A stretch of 64,000 bases of DNA from JTS-RE37 sp963756115 (GCA_963756115.1 CAVWMN010000001.1:1-64000), one strand, 5' to 3'; shown: positions 28,332 through 38,545, counted from the stretch's first letter. Notes: generated by a model not told the origin, from the letters alone. Numbers and translations: made by a program.

Positions 28332-28718
28332 ATGATCACTCAAGTTACCAAAGGCATTAAAATATCTGTTGACACCAGTTTTGAAGGTACATTCTTCAAG
28401 AACTACAAGATGCATTTTGCATTTGGTTACACCATCACCATCGAAAATCAAAGCAAGGATTCGGTACAATTGACTTCCAGGCATTGGGAAATATTTGATT
28501 CCCTCAATGATTTCGAGGTATTGGACGGGGAGGGCGTGATCGGGAAAAAGCCCGTCATAAAACCGGGCGAATCGCATACCTATAGTTCCGGCTGCCTGCT
28601 CGCTTCCCCGATTGGCGCCATGAAGGGACATTACAACATGGTGAATTTCAGCTCTACAGAGAAATTCAGGGTATATGTTCCAACCTTTAAGTTCAGCGCT
28701 CCTTTTGCGCTGAATTAA
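28332..28718 (+). CDS. apaG: ApaG domain protein
   Basis: The 128-residue protein consists of a single ApaG beta-sandwich with the family motifs FAFGYTITIENQS, VQLTSRHWEIFD, VLDGEGVIGKKPVI and GAMKGHYNMV. ApaG is linked by genetics in enterobacteria to Co2+ resistance and Mg2+ efflux, but its biochemical role is not settled. It is a free-standing gene with normal family length, followed by 239 bases without a recognised gene before pruA. Confidence 0.93.
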   Translation: MITQVTKGIKISVDTSFEGTFFKNYKMHFAFGYTITIENQSKDSVQLTSRHWEIFDSLNDFEVLDGEGVIGKKPVIKPGESHTYSSGCLLASPIGAMKGHYNMVNFSSTEKFRVYVPTFKFSAPFALN

Positions 28719-28920
28719 TCAAACTCCATGATACCGAATGCTGTTCCTGTGAACCGGGGTTCCACCCGAATTCCAGCTTTTTGGTGCACTCAATGAGGCT
28801 CAACCCTGCTTCAGTGATCGCTCACGACGTTTGAATTTGCGACCTCTCCGCGCTGCAATCGCTACCTGGATTTTACTTTATTCTTACCGTGAAGCGTGCT
28901 TCTTTTAGGCTAACATTTAG

Positions 28921-28928
28921 TACCTTTG
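28921..28928 (+). promoter_or_regulatory. -7 box TACCTTTG of pruA
   Basis: An exact TAnnTTTG match 29 bases before the chosen pruA ATG at 28958. Confidence 0.5.
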
Positions 28929-28957
28929 TCCGGATTTTTTAAATTTAAATGACAGAC

Positions 28958-30589
28958 ATGGGTAAAGGATTTTTTCAGGTGCCATCGGCCATTAATGAAC
29001 CAATAAAAAGTTATGCTCCGGGCAGCCCGGAAAGGAAGGAAGTCCTCAAACAATACAAGGACTATTATAAGGGAAAAGTGGATGTGCCCATGTATATCGG
29101 CGGGGAAGAAATTACCTCCGGCACAACCAAACCGATGTCGCCCCCGCATGATCATAAACATATCGTCGGGCAGTACCACCTGGCAGAAAAAAAACACGTA
29201 ACCTCGGCGATCAATGCTGCTTTAAAAGCGCGCACTGCCTGGGCTGATCTAAGCTGGGAACAGCGTGCAGCGGTATTCCTGAAGGCTGCAGATCTGCTGG
29301 CAGGGCCTTACCGTGCGAAGATCAATGCCGCTACCATGATCGCCCAGTCAAAGAACATACACCAGGCTGAAATTGATGCGGCCTGTGAACTGATTGATTT
29401 CCTCCGGTTTAATGTGGAATTCATGGCCGGGATCTACGAAGAACAACCGGAATCTTCCGAAGGTGTCTGGAACCGGGTGGAGTATCGCCCTCTCGAAGGA
29501 TTTGTATATGCCATAACACCGTTTAACTTTACGGCAATAGCAGGGAATCTGCCGGCCAGTGCGGCCATGATGGGTAATGTAGTGGTCTGGAAACCCAGTG
29601 ACAGCCAGATTTTCTCCGCGAAAGTCATAGTTGATGTATTCCGGGAAGCCGGGGTCCCGGATGGCGTTATCAATGTGGTTTACGGAGACCCTGTGATGAT
29701 CACCGACACCGTATTGGCAAGCCCTGATTTTGCCGGGATCCATTTTACGGGTTCAACCCAGGTTTTCCAGAACCTGTGGAAGCAGATCGGAAACAATATA
29801 CACAAGTATAAAACCTATCCCCGGATCGTGGGGGAAACGGGCGGGAAAGATTTTATCATCGCCCACCCTTCTGCAAATCCCGGCCAGGTGGCCACGGCAA
29901 TTACCCGGGGTGCTTTCGAATTCCAGGGACAAAAATGCAGTGCGGCCTCCCGGGTGTACCTCCCCAAATCCACGTCGTCCGAAATATTGAAGTTGGTCAA
30001 AAATGATATAAAATCGTTCAACGCCCCCGGGTCCCCTGAAGACATGGGTAACTTTATCACGGCTGTTATCCATGAGGGATCTTTCGACAAATTGGCCAAA
30101 TATATCGAGGGTGCCAAAAAGGACAGCGATGCTAAAATCTATGCTGGTGGCGGTTATGACAAATCAAAGGGCTATTTTATTGAACCCACCGTTATTGTCA
30201 CCACCAACCCACATTACGTTACCATGGAAACCGAGCTGTTCGGACCTGTGGTAACGGTGTATGTATATGACGACAAGGATTGGTCCAAAACATTGAAACT
30301 TGTAGACAGCACTTCTGTGTATGCCCTCACCGGTGCGGTCCTGGCCACGGACCGCTATGCGCTGGACGAAGCCACCAAAACGCTGGTCAATTGTGCCGGG
30401 AATTTTTATATCAATGACAAGCCCACAGGCGCCGTTGTAGGACAACAGCCATTTGGCGGGGCGCGTGCTTCAGGTACAAACGATAAAGCGGGGTCTGCCC
30501 AAAACCTTATGCGCTGGGTTTCGCCCAGGCTGATAAAGGAAACCTTCGTCACCCCCGAAGATTACCGGTACCCTTTCCTGGAAAAGTAG
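28958..30589 (+). CDS. pruA: L-glutamate gamma-semialdehyde dehydrogenase (1-pyrroline-5-carboxylate dehydrogenase)
   Basis: The 543-residue aldehyde dehydrogenase makes glutamate from proline-derived glutamate semialdehyde. The catalytic Cys is Cys327 in GQKCSAASRVY, the general-base Glu is in VGETGGKDF, and the NAD-binding FTGSTQVF is seen. The family start GKGFFQVPSAINEPIKSYAP places the initiator at 28958, nine bases after an earlier in-frame ATG at 28949. No proline dehydrogenase gene lies next to it in this window, so PutA function is split. Confidence 0.95.
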   Translation: MGKGFFQVPSAINEPIKSYAPGSPERKEVLKQYKDYYKGKVDVPMYIGGEEITSGTTKPMSPPHDHKHIVGQYHLAEKKHVTSAINAALKARTAWADLSWEQRAAVFLKAADLLAGPYRAKINAATMIAQSKNIHQAEIDAACELIDFLRFNVEFMAGIYEEQPESSEGVWNRVEYRPLEGFVYAITPFNFTAIAGNLPASAAMMGNVVVWKPSDSQIFSAKVIVDVFREAGVPDGVINVVYGDPVMITDTVLASPDFAGIHFTGSTQVFQNLWKQIGNNIHKYKTYPRIVGETGGKDFIIAHPSANPGQVATAITRGAFEFQGQKCSAASRVYLPKSTSSEILKLVKNDIKSFNAPGSPEDMGNFITAVIHEGSFDKLAKYIEGAKKDSDAKIYAGGGYDKSKGYFIEPTVIVTTNPHYVTMETELFGPVVTVYVYDDKDWSKTLKLVDSTSVYALTGAVLATDRYALDEATKTLVNCAGNFYINDKPTGAVVGQQPFGGARASGTNDKAGSAQNLMRWVSPRLIKETFVTPEDYRYPFLEK

Positions 30590-30815
30590 GGATATACCGG
30601 ATATCCGTACCCCGGGAACCCATTGTTTTGTAAAAAATGGTGGAATACCTCCCCGCACCACAATAGTATGGGTGTTCTCCCCGTTGAAATAATATACCCT
30701 GACCTACCAATAATTTTAACGTGGAAAACTTGACTTTGGAGCAATATTAATGTAAATTTAACGTTAAGAAATTGTAAACAAAATGTAAAGTAAAACCCTT
30801 TAATATTCACACTAA

Positions 30816-30944
30816 ATGCGAGTTGAAAGTAAGAAAGTTGCAGAAAGAAAGAAAGGTCGCTATTCCTTTAAGAAAGTACAGGATTATATAAAAAGGTATG
30901 CCGCAAACTGCCGGTATTCATACAAACAGATGCTAAGTTTGTAA
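30816..30944 (+). CDS. Possible small basic protein (42 residues)
   Basis: ATG 30816 to TAA 30944 encodes 42 residues with about one third Lys or Arg (start MRVESKKVAERKKGRYSFKK), ending two bases before the convergent rsmG stop. It follows an AT-rich stretch that could hold a promoter. It has no recognised family. The high Lys/Arg content and even codon use give some support, but so short an open frame could be chance. Confidence 0.35.
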   Translation: MRVESKKVAERKKGRYSFKKVQDYIKRYAANCRYSYKQMLSL

Positions 30945-30946
30945 CC

Positions 30947-31582
30947 CTAACCCTTGAACTTCAAAGGCAGGTAAACCAATTTTTTGGTTTCGAAGAAATC
31001 TTCGGTAAAATAATCGCTCAGATCAAAAATCCGGGCCGAGCTGTAATCCCTTAGCTCTTCTGTTAAATCCCCCCCTTTCAGGTACAATATCCCGTTTTTT
31101 AATTCATGGTCCGATCTTTTTTTGATCCGGCCCTTAACCCAGCGCACAAAGGTAGGCATGGCTGCCACTGCCCTGCTTATGATAAAATCATAGTGCCCTG
31201 TGATATTTTCCACCCGGTCCTGCCTGGTCTGGACATTCCGGAGTCCCAGTCCCGCAACCACCTCTTCCACTACCCTGATCTTTTTCCCAATGGCATCCAC
31301 CAGCGTGAATTCTGCTTCCGGGAATAAAATGGCCAGGGGAATCCCCGGAAACCCGCCACCGGTTCCCACATCCAGGATTTTAGCACCCGGTAAAAACTGC
31401 ACGAGTCGCGCTATCCCCAGGGAATGGAGTACATGCCGAAGGTACAATTCATCTATGTCCTTCCTGGAAACAACATTTATTTTAAGGTTCCAATCCTGGT
31501 ACAGGCTTTCCAGCATTTGAAACTGCTCCTGCTGGATCCGGGATAAATTGGGAAAATATTTGAATATTATGTCGGCCTTCAT
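30947..31582 (-). CDS. rsmG: 16S rRNA (guanine-527-N7)-methyltransferase
   Basis: The 211-residue SAM enzyme methylates G527 in the 530 loop of 16S rRNA. Diagnostic motifs are QFQMLESLYQDWNLKINVVS near the N terminus, the SAM site LDVGTGGGFPGIPLAILFP and FIISRAVAAMPTFVRW. It is a single gene divergent from the desaturase. Confidence 0.96.
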   Translation of the reverse strand: MKADIIFKYFPNLSRIQQEQFQMLESLYQDWNLKINVVSRKDIDELYLRHVLHSLGIARLVQFLPGAKILDVGTGGGFPGIPLAILFPEAEFTLVDAIGKKIRVVEEVVAGLGLRNVQTRQDRVENITGHYDFIISRAVAAMPTFVRWVKGRIKKRSDHELKNGILYLKGGDLTEELRDYSSARIFDLSDYFTEDFFETKKLVYLPLKFKG

Positions 31583-31602
31583 GTGTACCTTTGTGTTTTG
31601 GC

Positions 31603-31610
31603 CAAAAATA
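31603..31610 (-). promoter_or_regulatory. -7 box TATTTTTG of rsmG
   Basis: On the minus strand TATTTTTG lies 20 bases before the rsmG start and fits TAnnTTTG. No TTG is found at the ideal spacing. Confidence 0.4.
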
Positions 31611-31685
31611 CTACTTTAGCCGCATAGTATTAAATAGCAACATCTTGCGTTATAGTTATAGCGCTTTTAAAATATTCTCCAAACT

Positions 31686-32789
31686 ATGGAAACAACTGTT
31701 ATAAAATTTTCCAGGAAGGATCCTGCCCAATTTTTCCGGACCGTCAACAAACGGGTCAATGACTATTTCAAAGAAAACAAATTGAAAAAGACAGGAAACT
31801 GGAAGTTATACCTGAAAACGGCCGTTATGTTCACGCTTTTCCTGGCCCCCTATTTCCTGATCCTAACCCTTAACCTGCCAACCTGGGCGAATCTGTTACT
31901 GACTGTCATCATGGGAGTTGGAATGGCCGGAGTTGGGATGAATGTAATGCACGATGGCAACCATGGGTCCTATTCCAACAAAAACTGGGTCAACAAATTT
32001 ATGGGTGGCACCATCTATATCCTGGCAGGCAATGTCTACAACTGGCAGGTGCAGCACAATGTGCTGCACCATACGTATACCAATATCCACAACCACGACG
32101 AGGATCTGGAAGCCGGGCGGGTACTCCGGTTTTCAAAGCATGCCAAATGGCACAAATTCCATAAGTTCCAGCATTATTATTCCCTTCTCCTGTATGGCCT
32201 CCTCACCTTCAACTGGGCCATCACAACTGATTTTATGCAGATGTACCGGTATACCAAACGCAAATTATCCTATGGCAAGTTCCCCAAACCATTCCTGAAC
32301 TGGAGCGTACTGGTGGCCACAAAGCTTATCTATATCACCATTTGGATAGTCCTGCCAATGCTGTTGCTTGACATTGCCTGGTGGAAGATCCTCATAGGCT
32401 TCTTTATCATGCATTATGTAGCCGGGGTCATCCTGAGTGTCGTATTCCAGCTCGCGCATGTTGTTGATGAAGCAGACACCCCACTACCGGAACATGACGG
32501 ATCCATGAAGAATACATGGGCGATACACCAGCTGGCAACAACCGTAAACTTCGGTACACGCAACAGGATCGTGAACTGGTTTACCGGTGGGTTGAACCAC
32601 CAGGTGGAACATCATATCTTTCCCAACATCAGCCATATCCATTACACAAAAATTGCTAAAATTGTGAAACAAACGGCCACCGAATTTAATTTGCCCTACA
32701 ACGAATATAAAACTACCAGAAAAGCTATAATTTCGCACTTCAAACATTTGAAGGAACTGGGAAAAAAACCAGTCCTGCAATACCAATAA
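31686..32789 (+). CDS. Membrane fatty acid desaturase
   Basis: The 367-residue integral membrane di-iron desaturase has three histidine boxes: HDGNHG (from His89), HNVLHHTYTN (from His124) and HQVEHHIFP (from His305). Two pairs of hydrophobic helices lie at about residues 45-90 and 215-255. The Q in the third box (HQVEHH) is typical of front-end-type acyl desaturases, although no cytochrome b5 domain is fused. It probably tunes membrane fluidity; regiospecificity cannot be read from sequence. The aminotransferase follows 13 bases later. Confidence 0.88.
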   Translation: METTVIKFSRKDPAQFFRTVNKRVNDYFKENKLKKTGNWKLYLKTAVMFTLFLAPYFLILTLNLPTWANLLLTVIMGVGMAGVGMNVMHDGNHGSYSNKNWVNKFMGGTIYILAGNVYNWQVQHNVLHHTYTNIHNHDEDLEAGRVLRFSKHAKWHKFHKFQHYYSLLLYGLLTFNWAITTDFMQMYRYTKRKLSYGKFPKPFLNWSVLVATKLIYITIWIVLPMLLLDIAWWKILIGFFIMHYVAGVILSVVFQLAHVVDEADTPLPEHDGSMKNTWAIHQLATTVNFGTRNRIVNWFTGGLNHQVEHHIFPNISHIHYTKIAKIVKQTATEFNLPYNEYKTTRKAIISHFKHLKELGKKPVLQYQ

Positions 32790-32802
32790 ACGCTATTCAG
32801 GA

Positions 32803-33987
32803 ATGAAAAATTACCTATCTGACCGGATCAACGCAATGTCAACTTCGGCCACCCTTGCTATGGCCGCAAAAACCCGCGAACTGCGGAATGAGGGCAAAGA
32901 TATTATCGGCCTCAGCCTGGGGGAACCCGATTTTAATATCCCCGAATTTGTAAAGGAATCTGCCCATAAGGCAATTGACGATAACTATAGCAGTTATTCC
33001 CCGGTAGATGGTTACGCAGACCTCAAACAGGCGATAGCGAATAAATTCAAGCGGGATAATAACCTGGAGTATAAGCCGAGTCAGATCGTGGTTTCCACGG
33101 GGGCCAAACAGTCACTGGCGAATATTGCCATGGTGATGCTGAACAAGGGCGACGAAGTGATCTTACCAGCACCCTATTGGGTGAGTTACAGCGATATCGT
33201 AAAGCTTGCCGAAGGCGTCCCGGTAGAAGTTCCAACCTCCATAGAAACTGACTTTAAGATGACCCCGTCCCAGCTGGAAGGGGCAATAACCCCTAACACC
33301 AAAATGATGTGGTTCAGCTCCCCCTGTAACCCCAGCGGTTCAGTTTACAGCCAGGAAGAGTTGGAAGGACTGGCGGAAGTCCTTAGGAAACACCCTGATA
33401 TTTTTATAGTGTCCGATGAGATATATGAACATATAAACTTTGTCGGAGGACATGTAAGCATTGCAGGTATAGCGGGTATGTATGACCGCACCATTACGGT
33501 CAACGGTGTCTCAAAAGCATTTGCAATGACCGGGTGGCGTATCGGTTACCTGGGGGCAGCAGAATGGATCGCCAAGGCCTGTACCAAGTTCCAGGGACAG
33601 ATAACCAGTGGGGCTAACGCCATCGCACAAAGGGCGACCATTACCGCCCTAGAAGCCCCGGTGAGCAAGATCCGCTTCATGATCGATGAATTCCACAAAC
33701 GGCGCGATATCATCCTGGAGCTTTTCGGTGATATAGAAGGCTTTAAGCTCAATATACCTGAAGGCGCCTTTTATATTTTCCCGGATGTTTCTTCCTTTTT
33801 TGGCAAAACCCTGAAGGGGTCTACCATCGAGACCGCGTCTGATTTTGCCATGTATTTATTGGAGCATGCCAATGTGGCGACCGTTTCGGGGGAGTCATTC
33901 GGCAACCCCAATTGTATACGGATATCCTATGCTGCTTCAGAAAATGAATTGAGGGAGGCCGCAGAGCGGATCAAATCGGTGGTCTGA
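32803..33987 (+). CDS. Class I PLP-dependent aminotransferase (aspartate aminotransferase-like)
   Basis: This 394-residue fold-type I enzyme has the PLP-binding Lys238 in NGVSKAFAMTGWRIGY, with FSSPCNPSGSVY and VSDEIYEH (PLP-ring Asp) upstream and the substrate Arg in the CIRISYA motif near the end. The N-terminal pattern (SATLAMAAKTRELRNEGKDI) matches the Igamma aspartate aminotransferase group, which may also act on prephenate. It is close behind the desaturase and convergent with trkH. Confidence 0.92.
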   Translation: MKNYLSDRINAMSTSATLAMAAKTRELRNEGKDIIGLSLGEPDFNIPEFVKESAHKAIDDNYSSYSPVDGYADLKQAIANKFKRDNNLEYKPSQIVVSTGAKQSLANIAMVMLNKGDEVILPAPYWVSYSDIVKLAEGVPVEVPTSIETDFKMTPSQLEGAITPNTKMMWFSSPCNPSGSVYSQEELEGLAEVLRKHPDIFIVSDEIYEHINFVGGHVSIAGIAGMYDRTITVNGVSKAFAMTGWRIGYLGAAEWIAKACTKFQGQITSGANAIAQRATITALEAPVSKIRFMIDEFHKRRDIILELFGDIEGFKLNIPEGAFYIFPDVSSFFGKTLKGSTIETASDFAMYLLEHANVATVSGESFGNPNCIRISYAASENELREAAERIKSVV

Positions 33988-34051
33988 AAATAGGGAGGTC
34001 TACCCTGTTTATGACCGGACCGTTGCAAATTATCCTTCCTGCCCCTGCAGC

Positions 34052-35542
34052 CTATATCTTTTTCCAGAAATAGGGGCTTAGCAGGATCAGTACGGTAAAT
34101 AGTTCCAGCCTGCCCGCCAGCATCAGGAATCCACACCACCATTTTCCGGGATCCGGGAGGCTGTTGAAGTTATTCAGGGGGCCCAGCGTCCCCAAAGCCG
34201 GTCCCACATTTCCGAGGGAGGAAGCCGCACCCCCAATGGCTGAAGCATAATCGAGCCCCATAAAACTCAGTACCAGGGCGCCAATTATAAACAACAACAT
34301 ATACAGAACAAAGAACCCGATGATATTGTAAACTATGTGTTCCCGTACTGTCTTGTTGTTGAACCGTACCGGGATAATAGCATTGGGATGCAAGGTGCGC
34401 TTAAATTCCAGCAGCCCGTTCTTGATGATCAGGATATGGCGCATAATTTTGATCCCCCCTGCGGTAGACCCCGCGGAACCTCCGGAAAACATCAGGCCAA
34501 AAAAGAAAACGGTCAAAAAGGGCGTCCAGTTGGTGAAATCCGCAGACACAAAGCCTGTAGTGGTGATAATGGATACAACCTGGAACAGTGCATGGCGGAA
34601 AGAACTTTCGCCGACGCCATATAGCATCGGATGGTAATCCGTAACGGGTACATTGGTGCGGGTATATATCACCAGGGTACTGATCAGGGTAAACAACCCG
34701 ATAAAAATTGCATACATCCGGAATTCCTCATCCTTCAGGACCCTTCGTAATTTTCCCTTGAATGCGAAATAACTAAGCACAAAATTAGATCCAGCCAGGA
34801 ACATGAACACGATCACGATATACTGGATCATCGGCTGATCATTCCAATAGGCAAGGCTGGCATTCTTTGTGGAAAACCCACCGGTGGATAAGGTTGCCAT
34901 AGAGTGGTTAATGGCATCAAAAAAAGACATGCCGGCAAAGTTTAACAACAGGGTCTCCGCTACGGTGTACCCAAAATAGATCAACCACAGCCTTTTTGCC
35001 GTATCGGTGATCCGGGGGTGTAATTTATCCCCGCTTGGGCCGGGTGCCTCGGCCGCAAATAGCTGCATCCCCCCGATCCCCAGCAGCGGCAGGATCGCCA
35101 CGGCAAGGACAATGATCCCCATCCCCCCGATCCAATGGGTAAGGCTCCGCCAGAACAGTATCCCTTCCGGCAGGGCTTCAATATCATCCACTATGGAAGC
35201 CCCTGTTGTGGTATAGCCGGACATGGTTTCAAAAAAGGCATTCGTGATGCCGGGAATGGCACCGGAAAATACAAAGGGCAATAACCCGGAAGCAGACATC
35301 ACCAACCAGCCGAAGGTAACAATGATATAACCCTCCTTCCTTTTGAGTTCTTTTCTGTGGCCCCGGGTGTAATACATGGCAACAACCCCCACAAATATTG
35401 TTGTAATAGCCGCAAGTGTGATCTCCAAAGTTACCCCGTCATCATAGAGCCCGCTTACCAAAGCAGCCAGCAACATGAAGGAACCGTTGCAAAGCAGCAA
35501 TAGTCCCATGAGGTGGAATATGATTTTGAAGTTAAACCCCAT
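34052..35542 (-). CDS. trkH: Trk potassium uptake transporter, membrane subunit
   Basis: The 496-residue protein has about ten hydrophobic segments and four pore-loop repeats, recognisable as ETMSGYTTTGASIV, SMATLSTGGFSTK, TTTGFVSADF and ASSLGNVGPALG; each Gly belongs to the K+ filter. GGSAGSTAGGIKIMR is the conserved TrkH loop. It starts two bases after the trkA stop, so the pair forms an operon for K+ uptake. Confidence 0.95.
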   Translation of the reverse strand: MGFNFKIIFHLMGLLLLCNGSFMLLAALVSGLYDDGVTLEITLAAITTIFVGVVAMYYTRGHRKELKRKEGYIIVTFGWLVMSASGLLPFVFSGAIPGITNAFFETMSGYTTTGASIVDDIEALPEGILFWRSLTHWIGGMGIIVLAVAILPLLGIGGMQLFAAEAPGPSGDKLHPRITDTAKRLWLIYFGYTVAETLLLNFAGMSFFDAINHSMATLSTGGFSTKNASLAYWNDQPMIQYIVIVFMFLAGSNFVLSYFAFKGKLRRVLKDEEFRMYAIFIGLFTLISTLVIYTRTNVPVTDYHPMLYGVGESSFRHALFQVVSIITTTGFVSADFTNWTPFLTVFFFGLMFSGGSAGSTAGGIKIMRHILIIKNGLLEFKRTLHPNAIIPVRFNNKTVREHIVYNIIGFFVLYMLLFIIGALVLSFMGLDYASAIGGAASSLGNVGPALGTLGPLNNFNSLPDPGKWWCGFLMLAGRLELFTVLILLSPYFWKKI

Positions 35543-35544
35543 GG

Positions 35545-36895
35545 CTAAAGGAACATCTTTTCAATCTTTCGAATGGCTTGCGGAAGGCAACAGACCACCA
35601 CCCTGTCACCCTGTAATATCTTAAAATCCCCCAGGGCTATCAATCCCTTTCCATCTCGGATAACCCCTCCGATGACTGCGGTCCGGGGAAAATCTATCTC
35701 CGAAATATATTGGCCGTTCACGAGCGAGGTTGGTTTAACTATGAACTCCAGGATCTCTGCATTCAGGTTGTTGAGTCGCGTCAATGCTACCACCTCTCCC
35801 CTCCTGATATGCCGGAAAATATTATTGGCAGCCAGCAGCTTTTTATTGATAAGGGTATCTACCCCAATAGATTGCGATAACTGGAAATAATCCATGTTCT
35901 CAACCATTGCTATGGTCTTTTTGATGTTTTTAGACCGTGCCACCAGGCACGACATGATATTGGTTTCCGAATTCCCGGTAACGGCGATAAAGGCATCCAT
36001 GGATTCAAGGCTTTCCTCTTCGAGCAGCTCCACATTCCGGCAATCCCCGTTGATCACCAACACATTCGGGTAGTGCATCGGCAATTTCAAACGACTTGGA
36101 TTTATCTTTTTCCACAAGTTTTACCGTGAAATTGTCCTCAGCCAGGTCGCGTGCTGCTTTAAACCCAACCTTGCTACCCCCCAGGATCATCACATTATGG
36201 ATTACCTCCCGTTTCTTCCCGGTTAGTTTGTAGAGTTCATCGACCCCTTTCTTATCGGTCACGAAATAAACCTGGTCCTCTTCCTTGAAGATGGTATCCC
36301 CCCTGGGGATCAGCGTGAACTGGGTGCCGCTTCTTTGCAACGCAATGGGCATAAAATGAAGTTCCGGGAATATCCTGGCCGCCTCCTTTACATTTTTTCC
36401 GATAAAAGGTGCGGTTTTTGGCAGGGAGACGCCTACCATGATCAGTACCCCCTTTTCAAACTCATACGTATCGTTAAAAGCCGATTGGTTGAGCAGTAAT
36501 TTTATTTCCGTTGCTGCCAGTTCTTCCGGGGAGATGAGTTCATCAATCCCGAGTGCCGCGAAATTGATCTTCTCCTTGTTCTCTATAAATTCCGTATTGG
36601 ATATCCTGGCAATGGTCCTTTTACAGCCCAGTTGCTTGGCCAGCATGCAAAGGGTTATATTGGTGGTTTCACTGGAAGTAACTCCTATGACCAGATCGGA
36701 GTCGCCAACCTGGGCGTCCCGGAGGACGGATATGGAAGTGGCATCGCCGATCAAAACCCGGATATCCAGATGGCTGTCTGCATAGGCCAGACTTTCTTTA
36801 TTGCTGTCTATCAGGGTAATATCCTGTGATTCATAGGATAAAAGTTTCGCCAAATGAAAACCAACTTCACCAGCACCTGCTATTAAAATCTTCAT
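35545..36895 (-). CDS. trkA: Trk potassium uptake regulator with two RCK domains, one-base frame break
   Basis: The cytoplasmic NAD(H)/ATP-binding gate regulator of TrkH has 449 residues after removing one base from a G run at 36068-36070. The two halves each hold a nucleotide fold (MKILIAGAGEVGFHLAKLL and VMILGGSKVGFKAARDL) and a C-terminal ligand-binding lobe. The break falls within the second fold (IADALPNVLVINGDC when repaired). Both pieces align seamlessly to a normal TrkA, so the break is probably a consensus error. Confidence 0.93.
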
Positions 36896-37102
36896 CGGGC
36901 GAATGTATTAAAAGTCCTTTCAGGATCGGGTAACATCGGGTATGTGCAAATTGATGCTTTAAAGCCAGTACAGCTCATCATGAAGGGTTTGCAATGATTG
37001 CGGGAGCAAAATTACATAAATTTATGAAGTATGGCCCATATTTCACTGGAACTATTTGTCTGGCGATATGCTACTTCCTCGCCGGGGGAATCCGGTTTAT
37101 GC

Positions 37103-37110
37103 TATATTTG
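37103..37110 (+). promoter_or_regulatory. -7 box TATATTTG three bases before the menG start codon
   Basis: The exact TAnnTTTG match ends at 37110 and the ATG is at 37114. Transcription would start at or next to the A of the start codon, implying a leaderless mRNA for the menG-porT unit. Confidence 0.5.
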
Positions 37111-37113
37111 CAC

Positions 37114-37842
37114 ATGTCTAAAAAAGTCACTCCCTATAAGGATTCGGATCTCGGCAAAAAAGAGCAGGTCACCCGGATGTTTGATGCTATTTCGGGCAAC
37201 TATGACGGCCTCAATCGGGTCATTTCCTTTGGTACAGATAGTACATGGCGGAAGCGCGTGGTTGCCATCCTGAAGAAAAAACACCCCGAAAACATCCTGG
37301 ATATAGCAACCGGTACCGGGGACCTTGCCATTAATTTACTCGATACCGGTGCACGGGAAGTAATCGGTCTCGATATTTCCAGGGGCATGCTTGAAGTTGG
37401 CCGGAAGAAGGTAGCCGAACGGCACCTGGAGGACAGGATACAAATGGTGCTGGGAGATAGCGAAAACCTGCAGTTTGAAGACGATCATTTTGATGCCGTA
37501 ACCGTGGCATTCGGGGTTCGAAATTTTGAAAACCTAGAGCAGGGACTCGCTGAAATTTACAGGGTACTGAAACCCGGTGGTACGTTGGTGATCCTTGAGA
37601 CCGCTGTTCCTACAAAGTCCCCATACAGGCAGGGTTATACATGGTATACCCGCTTTATCCTGCCAGCCATCGGGAAATATTTTTCACGGGACAAGACTGC
37701 CTATGCCTATCTCAGTGAATCCGCCGCGGCGTTCCCGCATGGGGAGGCCTTCAACAATATTTTAGGTAAAACCGGGTTTATAGCTATAGAGAACAGACCC
37801 CAGACATTTGGGGTGGCTTCAATCTATGTAGCTACAAAATAA
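37114..37842 (+). CDS. menG: Demethylmenaquinone methyltransferase (UbiE/MenG family)
   Basis: The 242-residue SAM methyltransferase makes menaquinone, the quinone reduced by NQR in this organism group. Motifs are DAISGNYDGLNRVISFGTD at the N terminus, the SAM loop LDIATGTGDLAINLL and the family signature VTVAFGVRNFENLEQGL. ATG 37114 is chosen because SKKVTPYKDSDLGKKEQV begins the conserved part and the -7 box excludes upstream starts. porT follows four bases later. Confidence 0.94.
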   Translation: MSKKVTPYKDSDLGKKEQVTRMFDAISGNYDGLNRVISFGTDSTWRKRVVAILKKKHPENILDIATGTGDLAINLLDTGAREVIGLDISRGMLEVGRKKVAERHLEDRIQMVLGDSENLQFEDDHFDAVTVAFGVRNFENLEQGLAEIYRVLKPGGTLVILETAVPTKSPYRQGYTWYTRFILPAIGKYFSRDKTAYAYLSESAAAFPHGEAFNNILGKTGFIAIENRPQTFGVASIYVATK

Positions 37843-37846
37843 TAGG

Positions 37847-38545
37847 ATGAAAAAAATTTTGGTTCCCCTGCTGGGTTTCGTGCTGCTGATAAGTTTCCCG
37901 CTTCAGGCACAATTCAATGAAAAACCCATTCTAAACCTGGAAAATGAGGATAAAGACCTGCTGAACTGGGGCTATTTCCTGGGATTTAACCAATATGATT
38001 TCCAGTTCAATTTCAAGAATGACCTGCCGGATGTCCTGGTGAATAAATCTTTTGGCTTCAATGTGGGGCTTATCGGTGAGATGCGGCTCAACGAATTTCT
38101 GGACCTTCGGTTTGAACCGGGGCTTTTCTATACGCAGCGCGATCTTGGTTTTCCCGGTTTTAGTACAGAAAATGAAGCGATACGACAGGTGAAATCCACC
38201 TATATAAATTTTCCGCTCCTACTCAAGGTAAGCACGCGGAGGCTCGGTAACTGGAAGCCCTTTATAATAGGAGGGGGATCTGCCTCCCTGAACCTGGGGA
38301 GCAATGAAATGGCCCTGGATGACAACAGGAGTGGTACCTTCCGGATGAAGCATAACCTTTTTAACTATGAAATTGGATTTGGGATCGACTTCTATACGGA
38401 ATACTTTAAGTTTTCGCCTTCCATCCGGGGGATTTTTGCCCTTACGGATGAACTGGTCCCGGACAATGACCCCAACAGCCCCTGGACCGGTAATATTGAA
38501 GCCATGCGTACCCGCGGCATTTTTGTGAATTTTACATTTGAATAA
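37847..38545 (+). CDS. porT: T9SS-associated outer-membrane beta-barrel protein (PorT/SprT-like)
   Basis: The 232-residue protein has a signal peptide ending PLQAQ and alternating beta-strand pattern ending in Phe (GIFVNFTFE), typical of a small outer-membrane barrel. FDLRFEPGLFYTQRDLGF-like and PSIRGIFALTDEL stretches fit the PorT family. The position directly after menG is the known genomic place of sprT/porT in Bacteroidota. PorT is needed for type IX secretion. Assigned from fold pattern plus context; the general PorT-like barrel family is broad. Confidence 0.82.
   Translation: MKKILVPLLGFVLLISFPLQAQFNEKPILNLENEDKDLLNWGYFLGFNQYDFQFNFKNDLPDVLVNKSFGFNVGLIGEMRLNEFLDLRFEPGLFYTQRDLGFPGFSTENEAIRQVKSTYINFPLLLKVSTRRLGNWKPFIIGGGSASLNLGSNEMALDDNRSGTFRMKHNLFNYEIGFGIDFYTEYFKFSPSIRGIFALTDELVPDNDPNSPWTGNIEAMRTRGIFVNFTFE

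Noticed and set aside
35545..36895. Calling trkA two separate genes or a pseudogene
   Set aside because: Removing one G from a short run rejoins a normal two-RCK protein, and the window shows similar errors in essential genes.
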